From Chryseobacterium sp. (GTDB lineage: Bacteria; Bacteroidota; Bacteroidia; Flavobacteriales; Weeksellaceae), in NCBI GenBank assembly GCA_031286615.1, contig JAITUA010000020.1, positions 124,001-188,000 on the forward strand: 64,000 bases of DNA. The letters are read 5' to 3'. Every line of letters begins with the position of its first letter. The first letter of the stretch is position 1. The notes under the pieces are model-generated. The model had not been told where the DNA came from. It ran no database searches and saw nothing but the letters and a program-made list of their open reading frames with translations. The position numbers and the translations under genes are program-made. Below, piece by piece: positions 55,633 through 63,546 of this stretch.

Positions 55633-55662
55633 AAAACCGTTCCATTTTTGGAACGGTTTTTT
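55633..55662 (+). terminator. Terminator after sucC
   Basis: An 11-bp stem (AAAACCGTTCC / GGAACGGTTTT) with a T-run. Confidence 0.92.
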
Positions 55663-55688
55663 AATGCATATGAAGAAACTTTTTATCC

Positions 55689-56186
55689 ATGAAAAACGTA
55701 TATATTCCAAAACCATGCTCTGAAAACTGGGAATTGATGTCTCCACAGGAAAAAGGACGATTCTGTGATTTATGTAATAAATGTGTTGTTGATTTTACAG
55801 AAAAGAATCCTCAGGAGGTTGAACAGATTTTAGAAGAAAATAAAGATACTCAGATCTGTGGAAGATTTTACAATCATCAGTTAGGTAATCATATTAATCA
55901 ATCACAAAAGCTTAAGGTTAATTTCCTGAAATATATTCCTTCTTCCTTTCACAATAACAGCGTTGTTTTAAGTTTATTTTCTGTGATTTTATTTTTAATA
56001 GGATGCTCAAAGCCAAAAGCAGAAACGTATGCTACAACAGGTATTGTTGATGTGATAGAAGAAGATTCTTGCGCTGTCAATGATAAGTATGCAATGGGAG
56101 AAGCACGAATTATGGAGAATGACAGTACTGCCAAAATGCCTAAAAATGATACTATAAAATTGAAAAGAAAAGAGAGTAAGAAGTAG
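55689..56186 (+). CDS. Membrane-anchored protein with N-terminal Cys-rich motif
   Basis: 165 aa. The start MKNVYIPKPCSENW and the cluster FCDLCNKCVVDFTEK (Cys 26, 29, 32) match a short Cys-rich N-terminal module seen in many Chryseobacterium proteins. A membrane helix at about 88-106 ends in FLIGCSK. The tail is acidic then Lys-rich. No enzyme domain is visible. The Cys cluster might bind a metal. It stands alone after sucC. Confidence 0.8.
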   Translation: MKNVYIPKPCSENWELMSPQEKGRFCDLCNKCVVDFTEKNPQEVEQILEENKDTQICGRFYNHQLGNHINQSQKLKVNFLKYIPSSFHNNSVVLSLFSVILFLIGCSKPKAETYATTGIVDVIEEDSCAVNDKYAMGEARIMENDSTAKMPKNDTIKLKRKESKK

Positions 56187-56206
56187 TTTTTAGAACAGGT
56201 ATAAAA

Positions 56207-56235
56207 AGACCACTTCAAAAGTTGAAATGGTCTTT
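56207..56235. terminator. Bidirectional terminator
   Basis: An AAGACCACTTCAA / TTGAAATGGTCTT stem with one mismatch lies between convergent genes, with A and T tracts on either side. Confidence 0.85.
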
Positions 56236-56255
56236 ATTTTTTATTTAAATATTCC

Positions 56256-57143
56256 TTATTTATCCTGATGACTTTCAGGTAAAATATTATCTCCACCCGT
56301 AATACTGATGCTTGTAGGCGTTACTAACTGTACTTTATCCACATCAAAACGCTCTTTAATCCCTAAATAAGCCTTACTTCTTACCTGGGCCAGATTAGCA
56401 CCTACTTTTATCCAAAACTTCACTTGGAGATTAAATGCACCTTGTTTCAGATCTGTAAAGATCACCTCAATGGTGTCTAGCTTATCCACATTGTCAAGGT
56501 TTTTAACCACATCCAGAATCCCTTTCTGTGCTATACTGATATCTTCATCAGCTGGAATTTCAAAATTTAAAATAATCCTGCGCTGTGGAGAAGCCGTAAT
56601 ATTATAAAACGGAGCATTGAAAACAACCTGATTAGGAATATAAGCTTTCTTCCCGTCATCAGTAAGAATTTTGGTCGTTAAAAATCCGATCTCCTGTACC
56701 GTTCCTGAATGAGCTCCAATCGTAATATAATCGCCTACTTTGTATGCTTTGTCAATACCAATCAGCATTCCAGAGAAAATACTGGATACAAGATCCTTCA
56801 GAGCAACCCCGGCAATAACCCCTGCTACTCCAAGACTTCCGATAAACTTCCAGAGAAAGCCGCTGAATCCCATTATTTCCAACGCAATAAAAGTTCCCAT
56901 CAGCATGATCAGGAATCTGAATACACTGATTAAAGTTACTAATGAACTTTCTTTTTGACTTTTTGGGAAGAATTTGTGAAATAGCTTTACAGCTCCTTTA
57001 CTTAAATACTTACTAGTGATCAGAAAAAATGTAAAGACTAAAATTCCCACAATCAGTTTGGGAGTAAGCTCTGCAAATGTCACATACCAGTTTTCCAATA
57101 CTTTATAAACAAGATCTACATACCTGAGTCCGGTCTTCTCCAT
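56256..57143 (-). CDS. MscS-family mechanosensitive ion channel
   Basis: 295 aa. Three membrane helices (about 25-45, 65-85, 95-120) are followed by the MscS pore-lining and beta domain: VAGVIAGVALKDLVSSIFSG (about 108-127), VGDYITIGAHSGTVQEIGFLTT (about 141-162) and YIPNQVVFNAPFYNIT. The C-terminal alpha/beta vestibule follows. It opens under membrane tension to release solutes on osmotic downshock. It is a single gene. Confidence 0.95.
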   Translation of the reverse strand: MEKTGLRYVDLVYKVLENWYVTFAELTPKLIVGILVFTFFLITSKYLSKGAVKLFHKFFPKSQKESSLVTLISVFRFLIMLMGTFIALEIMGFSGFLWKFIGSLGVAGVIAGVALKDLVSSIFSGMLIGIDKAYKVGDYITIGAHSGTVQEIGFLTTKILTDDGKKAYIPNQVVFNAPFYNITASPQRRIILNFEIPADEDISIAQKGILDVVKNLDNVDKLDTIEVIFTDLKQGAFNLQVKFWIKVGANLAQVRSKAYLGIKERFDVDKVQLVTPTSISITGGDNILPESHQDK

Positions 57144-57200
57144 GAATAAAATTTTAATTAAATATATAAATTTTCAGCAAAAAATTTGCCAGTTCCAAAA

Positions 57201-57221
57201 AGTCTACTAAATTTGTAGACT
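57201..57221 (+). promoter_or_regulatory. Peroxiredoxin promoter with overlapping palindrome
   Basis: A perfect inverted repeat, AGTCTAC / GTAGACT with a 7-nt spacer TAAATTT, lies directly across the -7 element TAAATTTG (57208-57215), about 17 nt before the ATG. It could be an operator or an mRNA 5' hairpin. Confidence 0.6.
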
Positions 57222-57237
57222 ATAAAGAGAAAATATT

Positions 57238-57873
57238 ATGTCAATTAAACTAGGAGATACAGCACCCAATTTTCAGGCAGAGTCATCTGCAGGTGATATT
57301 AATTTCTATAATTATCTGGGAAATTCCTGGGGGATTCTGTTTTCGCATCCTGCAGATTATACGCCGGTATGCACTACAGAGTTGGGGTATACCGCAAAAT
57401 TACAGTCTGAATTTGATGCCAGAGGTACAAAAGTGATTGCTTTAAGTGTAGATGGAGTAGAAGATCACCAAAACTGGGTAAAAGATATTAATGAAACTCA
57501 GAATACCAATGTACAGTTTCCTATTATTGCTGATAAAGATAGAAAAGTTTCTGAGCTGTATGATTTTATTCATCCCAATGCTTCGGTGACGGCTACAGTG
57601 CGTTCTCTTTTGATTATTGATCCTTCCAAAAAAGTAAGACTGATTATTACCTATCCGGCCTCTACGGGAAGAAATTTTAACGAAATCCTTAGAGTGCTGG
57701 ATTCTTTACAGCTTGTGGATAATTATCGCGTGGCTACTCCTGTTAACTGGGAAAATGGAGAAGATGTCATTGTTCCTCCAACCATTTCTACAGAAGAAGC
57801 ACGAAAGATTTTCCCAAAAGGAGTGACGGAAATAAAACCTTATTTACGATACACACCACAACCCAATACATGA
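57238..57873 (+). CDS. 1-Cys peroxiredoxin (Prx6 type)
   Basis: 211 aa. The peroxidatic Cys45 is in HPADYTPVCTTELG. It is the only Cys in the protein, so it lacks a resolving Cys and depends on an external reductant. Other Prx6 features are FPIIADKDRKVSELYDFIHP and TVRSLLIIDPSKKVRL, and the long C-terminal part includes PVNWENGEDVIVPPTIS. It reduces H2O2 or organic peroxides in the cytoplasm. Its promoter carries a palindrome, and a GC-rich terminator follows. Confidence 0.97.
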   Translation: MSIKLGDTAPNFQAESSAGDINFYNYLGNSWGILFSHPADYTPVCTTELGYTAKLQSEFDARGTKVIALSVDGVEDHQNWVKDINETQNTNVQFPIIADKDRKVSELYDFIHPNASVTATVRSLLIIDPSKKVRLIITYPASTGRNFNEILRVLDSLQLVDNYRVATPVNWENGEDVIVPPTISTEEARKIFPKGVTEIKPYLRYTPQPNT

Positions 57874-57913
57874 TTTTATTTGATTTTTTATAGTTTAGTT
57901 TTAATTTGTACGA

Positions 57914-57950
57914 AAAGCGCCCCGAAATAAATTTTCGGGGCGCTTTCATT
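57914..57950. terminator. Strong terminator after the peroxiredoxin gene
   Basis: A 14-bp perfect stem (AAAGCGCCCCGAAA / TTTCGGGGCGCTTT, 5-nt loop). It probably also serves the convergent barrel gene. Confidence 0.93.
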
Positions 57951-57971
57951 TTTTTATAAGTATTTCAGTGA

Positions 57972-58562
57972 TTACTTAACGTCGTTGATGATTTCCTTAC
58001 CTTTAGATGTTGGAAGATAAATCTGGAATCCTAAACCAAAAGTAATTTTGTTAGTATATCCACCGCTTCCGAATCCTGCGTTGGCATCATATTTTATTAA
58101 ACCTTCCAATCCGATGTTTGGAGTAATAAAGTAAGAATAACCAGGTCCGAACCCAAAGTTAAGCCCGTTGGAAGAAGAACCTCCTTTAGAGATAGATGTT
58201 CCTCCTATCCCTAAATTACCTTCTAAGAACCATCTTCCATGGTGTAGTAAGTTATTTACACCTTGCTCTCCCGGGTTAAGATAGTAACGTCCTAATGCTC
58301 CTACGTTATATGTGAATGTAGTTGGCGCATCTTTAGCTCCTTTGAAACCTAGATCTACATATCCTCCTAATGCAACATTGTCTTCAATGAAATAAGCTCC
58401 TTTTGGCTGAATATTAAAATCATAACCACCTCCTTTGTTTAAACCGAAGTTGGCTCCTGCAAGGTTGCCACCTACCATCCAATTACCTTTCTGAATCTGA
58501 GCGTTTGCAGTTGCTGTTAAACCTGCTACAGCTAATATCCCTGTTAAAATAAGTTTTTTCAT
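57972..58562 (-). CDS. Outer-membrane beta-barrel protein
   Basis: 196 aa. A signal peptide (LILTGILAVAGLTATANA, about 4-21) is followed by QIQKGNWMVGGNLAGANFG and repeated Gly-rich amphipathic strands, about eight in all. This is typical of the small barrel proteins abundant in Flavobacteriia. Codon use suggests strong expression. Its specific role is not known. It converges on the peroxiredoxin gene. Confidence 0.87.
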   Translation of the reverse strand: MKKLILTGILAVAGLTATANAQIQKGNWMVGGNLAGANFGLNKGGGYDFNIQPKGAYFIEDNVALGGYVDLGFKGAKDAPTTFTYNVGALGRYYLNPGEQGVNNLLHHGRWFLEGNLGIGGTSISKGGSSSNGLNFGFGPGYSYFITPNIGLEGLIKYDANAGFGSGGYTNKITFGLGFQIYLPTSKGKEIINDVK

Positions 58563-58817
58563 AATTTATTATTTTAATAATTAAATGTTTATTATTCACG
58601 AGTTATAGAAAAAACAATAAATGTGCCAGAATCTTAATTTTAGGTAATTTTTCTAAATAAACGTTAACATTGTCAGGAAGATATAATTCAGTTTTTTAAC
58701 ATATTCACTGAGGATTTCATAATGATAAAGAAAATAAAAGGTGGGTTTTAAAAAGAAAATGATAAAAAGAGGTGATAATCCCTAAGTGCCTTTTTTCTTC
58801 GTTCAGTTTGCTGATTA

Positions 58818-59333
58818 TTAAACAAATAAAAGAATAATAGATATGATCAGTCCTGCAATTGTAAACTTGATTCCGCGTTTGAAAGCCTTTGTTTTAGGAT
58901 TAAACATCCAGAAACTTGAAATCACAAAAAAGAAGAGAGAAACTCCGAAAAACACACTTAGAGGCGATATAGCATCCTTAGACTGCGATTTGTGAAGAGA
59001 AACCATTTTGTCTAATACGAAAGGCAGCTCTTTCTTTGTATACTTTGCTTTTCCGGTTGCATTGTCATAAGTTCCCTGTTTAAAATAAAGAACACTTCCT
59101 TCTGTTTTTTCCACTTCAAGACCTTTCATCTTCAGCTCTTTTTTCAGTTCTTTCTCGGAAAGATTGGCTGCAATGTTTTTTTCATATTTCTTTTCGTTCT
59201 TCAGAAAATCAGTATCTCTATATACCAGAAGAATTCCACTTAGAGAATATACCGCCATAATTCCGGCAAGGAAATATCCCAGATAACGGTGTGTAATCCT
59301 CATGAAACTTCTTGTATCTTTAATCTTATCCAT
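58818..59333 (-). CDS. PepSY-type membrane protein
   Basis: 171 aa. An N-terminal helix (YLGYFLAGIMAVYSLSGILLVY, about 18-39) begins like PepSY_TM proteins (RITHRYLGYF). A periplasmic PepSY-like segment covers about 55-110, and two C-terminal helices (about 122-138 and 152-170) follow. It is much shorter than the four-helix PepSY_TM reductases, so it may be a reduced form. The function is unknown, perhaps linked to metal or siderophore reduction by family resemblance. Confidence 0.8.
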   Translation of the reverse strand: MDKIKDTRSFMRITHRYLGYFLAGIMAVYSLSGILLVYRDTDFLKNEKKYEKNIAANLSEKELKKELKMKGLEVEKTEGSVLYFKQGTYDNATGKAKYTKKELPFVLDKMVSLHKSQSKDAISPLSVFFGVSLFFFVISSFWMFNPKTKAFKRGIKFTIAGLIISIILLFV

Positions 59334-59552
59334 ATCTTCTTGTATTAAATTTTTAAAAAATTAGAACTGCAAAAATGCAATTTTTAATTCTGAATTTATA
59401 ATTCATTCCAGCCAATCATTTCTTAAAATGACTTGCTGCAGGAGATTTGTGGACTAATAAGAAGTTATAGTTATCAACATATGAATTATTTCTACATCTT
59501 CTTTAAATCAGAACAGAGAATTTTTATGAATATATTTGTTAAAAATTATAAT

Positions 59553-60608
59553 ATGCAATTGGTAAAAGCAGGGCTTTGTGCCTTTGGAATGAGCGGAAAA
59601 GTATTCCATGCTCCTTTTTTAAAGGAACATCCGGGATTTTTTATATCTGCTGTAGTAGAAAGAAGTAAGGAAGAGTCTAAGGAAAAATATCCTGAAGCAA
59701 CCATTTATCGTTCTGTAGAAGAAATGCTTCAACATGCAGATGTAGAATTGGTCATCATCAACACTCCGGTTCAGACACATTATGAATATGCAAAAAAAGC
59801 ATTGGAGGCGGGAAAAAATATTATTGTAGAAAAACCTTTTACGGTAAATGTTGCTGAAGCGGAAGAACTGGTGCAGTTGGCTGAAGAAAAAGGATTGTTT
59901 TTAAGTGTCTATCAAAACAGAAGATTCGACCGTGATTTTTTACAGGTTCAGAAGATTCTAAACGAACAGAAAATAGGCAATATTAAAGAGGCTGAAATCC
60001 GTTTTGACAGATTCCGTACAACTCCCAGTGGAAAACAGCATAAAGAAAGTCCGGATCAGGTAGGTTCAGGAACACTTCATGATCTGGGTGCTCATCTTGT
60101 AGATCAGGCTGTACAGTATTTTGGATATCCTGAAAAACTCTTTGCAGATGTATTTTCTATGAAAGGAAAAGAATTTGCAAATGATTATTTTGAGATCCTG
60201 CTATTCTATAAAAATGATCTGAGAGTAAGACTAAAAACATCGGTTTTCAGTAAAGAAGGCCACTACGCTTATACTATTCATGGCGACAGAGGAACTTTTT
60301 TACAGGAACGAACAGATAATCAGGAAAATGAATTGGTAGCAGGTGCTATTCCTGAATATGGTAAAGAATGGACCCAGCCATTGAAAGAATCGGATGGAGT
60401 TTTAAACTTCCTGAATGATAATTCCGAGACAGAAAGAATTCTAACCTCCAGCGAAGCCGGAAATTATATGGATTATTATCAGCAGATCTATGAGCACATT
60501 GTGTTTGGATATGCATTACCATCTCCGGGAAGAGAAGTTATTCAGAATATGAAAATCATTGATGCTTCCCTGGAAAGTGCAAAAGAAGAAAGAGTAATTC
60601 AATTATAA
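59553..60608 (+). CDS. Gfo/Idh/MocA-family NAD(P)-dependent oxidoreductase
   Basis: 351 aa from MQLVKAGLCAFG. The open frame goes back to 59433, but those 40 residues are not family-like and cross an AT-rich promoter-like stretch. The Rossmann start is AGLCAFGMSGKVFHAPFL, with VIINTPVQTHYEYAKKALEA then NIIVEKPFTVNVAEAEELV, whose EKP Lys is catalytic, and later GSGTLHDLGAHLVDQAVQYF. It resembles YvaA/scyllo-inositol dehydrogenase-like members. The substrate, probably a sugar or polyol, is unknown. Confidence 0.9.
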   Translation: MQLVKAGLCAFGMSGKVFHAPFLKEHPGFFISAVVERSKEESKEKYPEATIYRSVEEMLQHADVELVIINTPVQTHYEYAKKALEAGKNIIVEKPFTVNVAEAEELVQLAEEKGLFLSVYQNRRFDRDFLQVQKILNEQKIGNIKEAEIRFDRFRTTPSGKQHKESPDQVGSGTLHDLGAHLVDQAVQYFGYPEKLFADVFSMKGKEFANDYFEILLFYKNDLRVRLKTSVFSKEGHYAYTIHGDRGTFLQERTDNQENELVAGAIPEYGKEWTQPLKESDGVLNFLNDNSETERILTSSEAGNYMDYYQQIYEHIVFGYALPSPGREVIQNMKIIDASLESAKEERVIQL

Positions 60609-60618
60609 AAGGGTTATT

Positions 60619-60786
60619 CAATTATAAATGATGAGTTATGAATTATGAATGAATTTAAGGTTCAAAGTTCAAGGTTCAAAGTTTAAGGTTGATGGTAGTC
60701 GTGATTAGAGGTTTTCCAACCCTTTTACACTCAAACTCTCAAACGCTCTGACTCATTCATAATTCATCATTTATAACTCATAATTA
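60619..60786. repeat. Intergenic element with long imperfect inverted arms
   Basis: Arms of about 34 nt at 60619-60654 and 60753-60786 are near reverse complements, built of ATTATGAATGA / TCATTCATAAT and ATAAATGATGA / TCATCATTTAT words. Inside, at 60658-60691, is a run of four imperfect GTTCAAAG-type repeats. It lies between convergent genes and could be a MITE-like element or a folded 3' region. Confidence 0.6.
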
Positions 60787-62682
60787 TTAAAGGATTTCCT
60801 GAAGTTCCAGCCATCTCATCTCATGGTTTTCCAGTTTTTCTGAAACCGTTTCCAGCTCGGAAGAGAGTTTGGCTATCTTTTCGTAATCTGCTTCATTGTT
60901 GAGCTGATCCAGAATTTTGGAACGCTGGTCTTCCAGTTCAGGCATTTCCTTTTCTATCGTTTCCAGCTCCTTTTGTTCTTTAAAAGTTAATTTTCTTTTT
61001 TTAGAAGCAGTCATTGGAGTGGTTTCTGTTACAGCAGCCACTTCTTTAGCGGGCTCAGGTTTTGCAGCGGTATTTTTTTCTAAAGCTTCTTCACGGCTTC
61101 TTGCCTCTCTGTATTCGGAGAAATTTCCTACAAAATTTCTGATTTTTCCGTCTCCTTCAAAAGCCAGAACATGATCTACAATTCTGTCCATGAAATATCT
61201 GTCGTGGGAAACAATAATCAAAGATCCCTGAAATTGCTGAAGGAAGTTTTCAAGAACAGTTAGTGTAGGAAGGTCAAGGTCATTTGTAGGCTCATCAAAA
61301 ATCAGGAAATTAGGATTCTGATATAAAATATACATCAGGTGAAGCCTTCTCTTTTCCCCACCAGAAAGTTTGGAGATAGGAGAGTACTGGGTCTGATCGT
61401 CAAATAAGAAAAGTCTTAAGAATTGCGATGCAGACAGGCTTCTACCATTGGCCAAAGGATAAAATTCTGCAATCTCTTTGATGAAATCAATTACACGCTC
61501 ATCCTCTTTATAGGTAAGCCCTTTCTGAGCGAAATAACCGAAAGATATCGTTTCTCCGGTTTCAATTTCTCCCTTGTCAGCTTTTTCCAAACCTTGAATA
61601 ATATTAAGCAGGGTAGATTTTCCGGCACCGTTTTTCCCGATAATTCCAACCTTTTCCCCACGTTGAAACTGGTAGCTGAAATCTTTTAGAAGAACTTTTG
61701 ATCCAAAACTTTTATCAATATGTTTAAGTTCAAGAATTTTATTTCCCAGACGCTTCATTTCAAAATCCAGTTCCAATCCATCCTTTCTGGTATCGGTTTT
61801 GGCAACTTTTTCAGTTTCGTAGAAAGCATCAATTCTGCTCTTTGATTTTGTGGTTCTGGCTTTCGGCTGTCTTCGCATCCATTCAAGTTCCTTTCTGTAA
61901 AGGTTATTGGCCTTATCAATAGTCGCATTAAGATTCTCCTCACGAATCATTTTGTTTTCAAGATAAGTAGCATACGAACCATTATGAACATACAGATTTC
62001 TATCTTCCATTTCCCAGATAATGTCACAAACACTGTCAAGGAAATATCGGTCGTGGGTTACAAGTAACAATGTGATTTTTGCTTTATTCAGATAATTTTC
62101 AAGCCATTCTACCATATCCACATCCAAGTGGTTGGTAGGTTCATCCATGATAAGAAGCGTGTGTCTGTGTTCGGCTCTTGTTTCCGTCAAAAGTTTAGCC
62201 AGCGCTACACGTTTGATCTGACCTCCGGAAAGCGTTCCCATCTTGGCATCAAGATCAGTAATTTTAAGCTGGGAAAGAATCTGCTTCATTTCATTTTCAA
62301 GATCCCAAGCTTTATGAGCTTCCATATCGGCCAATGCTTTCTCAATAAAATCATTGTCAGTAGAATGAAGTGAAAGATGATAATTTTTAAGAGCAAGAAT
62401 AGGTTCCGAATCAAGAGCCATCATAAATTCCTCAATGCTGAGTTTAGGATCATAATCAATTTCCTGGTCAAATAATACCACCTGGATATCTTTGTTGATG
62501 ATCGCAGTTCCACTGTCTGCAATTTCTTTACCCATTAATATTTTCAGAAGGGTAGATTTTCCACTTCCGTTTTTGGCAACAATAGCAATTTTATCCCCTT
62601 CATTAATATGAAAAGTAATGTTTTCAAATAAAACTTTGATGCCGTAAGATTTGGTAAGATTTTCTGCAGAAACGTAATTCAT
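60787..62682 (-). CDS. ABC-F family ATPase (Uup-like)
   Basis: 631 aa with two ABC domains and no membrane part. Walker A sequences are KNGSGKST (about 37-44) and GKNGAGKST (about 355-363). Signatures are LSGGQIKRVAL and LSGGEKRRLHL. The interdomain linker has the ABC-F basic segment with RRQPKARTTKSKSR. A C-terminal coiled coil of about 80 residues (KKRKLTFKEQKELETIEKE) matches Uup. ABC-F proteins act on the ribosome or, for Uup, on DNA/ribosome-linked structures. It is a single gene. Confidence 0.95.
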   Translation of the reverse strand: MNYVSAENLTKSYGIKVLFENITFHINEGDKIAIVAKNGSGKSTLLKILMGKEIADSGTAIINKDIQVVLFDQEIDYDPKLSIEEFMMALDSEPILALKNYHLSLHSTDNDFIEKALADMEAHKAWDLENEMKQILSQLKITDLDAKMGTLSGGQIKRVALAKLLTETRAEHRHTLLIMDEPTNHLDVDMVEWLENYLNKAKITLLLVTHDRYFLDSVCDIIWEMEDRNLYVHNGSYATYLENKMIREENLNATIDKANNLYRKELEWMRRQPKARTTKSKSRIDAFYETEKVAKTDTRKDGLELDFEMKRLGNKILELKHIDKSFGSKVLLKDFSYQFQRGEKVGIIGKNGAGKSTLLNIIQGLEKADKGEIETGETISFGYFAQKGLTYKEDERVIDFIKEIAEFYPLANGRSLSASQFLRLFLFDDQTQYSPISKLSGGEKRRLHLMYILYQNPNFLIFDEPTNDLDLPTLTVLENFLQQFQGSLIIVSHDRYFMDRIVDHVLAFEGDGKIRNFVGNFSEYREARSREEALEKNTAAKPEPAKEVAAVTETTPMTASKKRKLTFKEQKELETIEKEMPELEDQRSKILDQLNNEADYEKIAKLSSELETVSEKLENHEMRWLELQEIL

Positions 62683-62827
62683 TGGAAATTAATGATTTGA
62701 TTTTAATTTTGAATAGAACCGCAAAAATACGAAAATGTAATCTAAAATTTTCCGGAACCGCTTTTATGAAGATGAATATTTATAATTTTTTAATAGACTG
62801 TGTCCATTGCCTGCAGAAACTAATGAG

Positions 62828-62835
62828 TAAATTTG
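62828..62835 (+). promoter_or_regulatory. -7 promoter element for the nucleotidase gene
   Basis: TAAATTTG, a full TAnnTTTG match, lies 53 nt before the ATG. Confidence 0.55.
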
Positions 62836-62888
62836 AAATGCTAAAATTTACATAGTATAAATATTAATACAAAAATCTGATTGAAGTA

Positions 62889-63401
62889 ATGAAAAAAGTA
62901 ATTGTCGACATGGATGGGGTAATGGCGGATGTATATCATCAGCTGGTACAATTTGAAAAAAGAGATACGGGGAGAGAAATTGAAATCAGTGATTTAGCAG
63001 GTAAACCTGAAATAGAATCATTTCCGAACGGAAAAAAGCATGTTAATGAAGTAGGATTTTTCAGAACGCTGCCTGTAATGAAGGGAAGCCGTGAAGCAAT
63101 GGAATATCTGAATAATAAATATGATCTGTATATTGTATCTGCAGGGATGGAATTTCCTAACAGTTTAAGAGAAAAATATGATTGGCTGGCAGAGCATTTC
63201 CCATTCATTACCTGGGAGCAGATTGTTCTTTGCGGAAGCAAAAAAGTAGTTTCGGGAGATGTAATGATTGATGATTATCCAAAAAATCTAGACCATTTTT
63301 CAGGACAAAGATTGATCTTTACCCAGCCTCATAATGAACTGATAGAAAACGAGACTTACGAAAGAGTTCATTCCTGGGAAGAAGTTATGAATATCCTTTA
63401 A
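62889..63401 (+). CDS. 5'(3')-deoxyribonucleotidase (NT5C family, HAD superfamily)
   Basis: 170 aa. HAD motif I is DMDGVMADVY (Asp8 and Asp10, nucleophile and acid/base). Motif II is IVSAGMEFPNSLREKYDWL, Lys occurs in GSKKVV, and motif IV is DVMIDDYPKNL. It dephosphorylates dNMPs, helping balance dNTP pools. Length and motifs match bacterial NT5C proteins. It is a single gene, followed by an AT-rich hairpin. Confidence 0.93.
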   Translation: MKKVIVDMDGVMADVYHQLVQFEKRDTGREIEISDLAGKPEIESFPNGKKHVNEVGFFRTLPVMKGSREAMEYLNNKYDLYIVSAGMEFPNSLREKYDWLAEHFPFITWEQIVLCGSKKVVSGDVMIDDYPKNLDHFSGQRLIFTQPHNELIENETYERVHSWEEVMNIL

Positions 63402-63428
63402 ATAACAAGGAATGTAAATATTTTTTAG

Positions 63429-63466
63429 AGTTCTTTTAAATATAATGGGGTTTTTAAAAGAACTTT
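63429..63466 (+). terminator. AT-rich hairpin after the nucleotidase gene
   Basis: A perfect 12-bp stem (AGTTCTTTTAAA / TTTAAAAGAACT, 12-nt loop) with only a short T stretch after it. It is a weak terminator candidate. Confidence 0.55.
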
Positions 63467-63523
63467 AACTATATGGAGAATAAATTTAATAAAGAATTGT
63501 GACAACTGATGATTTAAAATAAA

Positions 63524-63541
63524 TAAGTTTGCGGCAAACTT
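63524..63541 (+). promoter_or_regulatory. -7 promoter element with overlapping palindrome
   Basis: TAAGTTTG (63524-63531) fits TAnnTTTG and merges into the palindrome AAGTTTG-CGG-CAAACTT (63525-63541), which ends 5 nt before the next ATG. Transcription would start within or next to the palindrome, leaving almost no leader. Confidence 0.5.
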
Positions 63542-63546
63542 TTAAC

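Noticed and set aside
59471-59479. TTATCAACA near 59.5 kb as part of an origin
   Set aside because: A single imperfect box with no cluster; chance is likely in AT-rich DNA.
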